NCBI RefSeq assembly: GCF_000948415.1
Contig: NZ_JYII01000012.1
Span: 248,001-312,000 of the forward strand
Origin: Thalassospira sp. HJ
Lineage (GTDB): Bacteria > Pseudomonadota > Alphaproteobacteria > Rhodospirillales > Thalassospiraceae
Reading direction: 5' to 3'
Length of the DNA: 64,000 bases
How positions within the stretch are numbered: position 1 is the first letter of the stretch; every line of letters starts with the position of its first letter. This document shows positions 63,502 through 64,000 of this stretch, in pieces. The position numbers and the translations under genes are program-made. The notes beneath the pieces are model-generated. The model was not told the DNA's origin, ran no database searches, and saw nothing but the letters and a program-made list of their open reading frames with translations.

Positions 63502-64000
63502 TGTTGTCTGGATTATTTTCAGAGATGAAGCAACGTCAGCGTTCCTTTAAAGGAGCGCTGATCTTTTGTTTGGGCCTTGGTGGCTGTGCCGCGCAGGCGG
63601 GGAATGTGAGTGGCATTGAAGATGCCATCGTGCCGCATGTTGCGGAATATCATTTCAAGATGACCCATGCGGAGCAGGGCAGCTCGATCGTGGATGCGTC
63701 CGGTGTGCTTGGTTATCGCTTTGAGAAGATGTGCGATGGCTGGGTCACTGAAATGCAGCAGATCATGATCCTGCAGGGATCGGAAGGCACACCGATCAAT
63801 TCGGCTTATTCCATGACCCAGTGGGAAGATTTCGCCGGCACGGAATACCGTTTCCGCATGCGCGATTATCTTGATGGCACCAAGGTCGATGAAGTCGTCG
63901 GCAAGGCGATCCGCGATGACGGCATGGTCAAGGTGACCTATGAAATTCCGGTCGAGGTCGAAGAAGAACTTCCGGCCGATGCCCTGTTCCCGACCCAGCA
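63501..64000 (+). CDS. EipB family (DUF1849) envelope protein, 3' end outside window
   Basis: The frame is open from ATG 63501 to the window end (166 codons seen). The N-terminus is basic and then a hydrophobic signal segment with GGCAAQAG. The sequence IVPHVAEYHFKM, ASGVLGYRFEKMCDGWVTEMQQ and MTQWEDFAGTEYRFRMRDYLDG matches EipB/DUF1849, a periplasmic protein needed for cell envelope integrity in Brucella. The Cys in KMCDGW is the conserved residue that pairs with one further on. The overlap with the SPOR gene suggests a shared role at the envelope. Confidence 0.85.
   Translation, partial: MLSGLFSEMKQRQRSFKGALIFCLGLGGCAAQAGNVSGIEDAIVPHVAEYHFKMTHAEQGSSIVDASGVLGYRFEKMCDGWVTEMQQIMILQGSEGTPINSAYSMTQWEDFAGTEYRFRMRDYLDGTKVDEVVGKAIRDDGMVKVTYEIPVEVEEELPADALFPTQ

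Overview
The window is bacterial chromosomal DNA, most likely from a marine alphaproteobacterium of the Rhodospirillales, with Thalassospira as my best guess. The markers are HdaA, an EipB-family envelope protein, DUF1244 and DUF2066 proteins, two tiny aa3-type cytochrome oxidase subunit IV proteins, a Sua5-type enzyme and a SAM-II riboswitch, which is typical of alphaproteobacteria. Genus assignment is inference from protein style. No rRNA, tRNA or CRISPR array was recognised.

Layout. 1-7 kb: end of a chemotaxis receptor, HAD hydrolase and DUF1244 pair, acylphosphatase, secreted acid phosphatase, and on the minus strand a DUF4336 protein and a sua5-FAD oxidoreductase pair. 7-10.5 kb: a large SF1 helicase of AT-richer sequence. 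10.9-15.8 kb: cysQ, DUF2750, a Memo-AMMECR1 fusion divergent from its radical SAM partner, and a GNAT enzyme. 16-19.4 kb: a lone PD-(D/E)XK nuclease-like gene, pepA and holC. 19.4-23.3 kb: a three-gene minus-strand cluster built around a protein-arginine deiminase with all catalytic residues. 23.5-26 kb: SAM-II riboswitch, terminator and metNIQ. 26.1-27.4 kb: RTX repeat protein. 28-32.6 kb: an AT-richer cassette of two ParB/Srx-like proteins, a nuclease-like protein and a D12 adenine methyltransferase, next to a shortened higA. 33-37.5 kb: ABC-F ATPase, ndk, a P-loop kinase between two COX IV genes. 37.8-40 kb: a secreted glycoside hydrolase with a fungal/plant-type X8 domain. 40-50 kb: purMN, DUF2066, PerM-type transporter, hdaA, a rimB-rimK-AstE-like cluster, and rnd. 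49.5-55.6 kb: TetR-controlled peroxidase-like gene, NTF2-like proteins, SDR/LysR pair, DUF1835 pair. 55.7-64 kb: ppk-ppx, SixA-like phosphatase, aspS, a SPOR lipoprotein and the start of an EipB-family gene.

The most unusual structure is a family of about 265-bp palindrome-ended elements present three times (13.7, 35.9 and 57.2 kb). Their three nested stems differ in sequence between copies but stay paired, i.e. they covary, and a gap-free 66-69 codon frame runs through all copies, broken by two stops in one. A different 266-bp element with long inverted ends lies at 53 kb. The second candidate system is the ParB-like/nuclease/methyltransferase cassette, which looks like a restriction or phage-defence locus I cannot match to a named system. 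The third is the deiminase operon.
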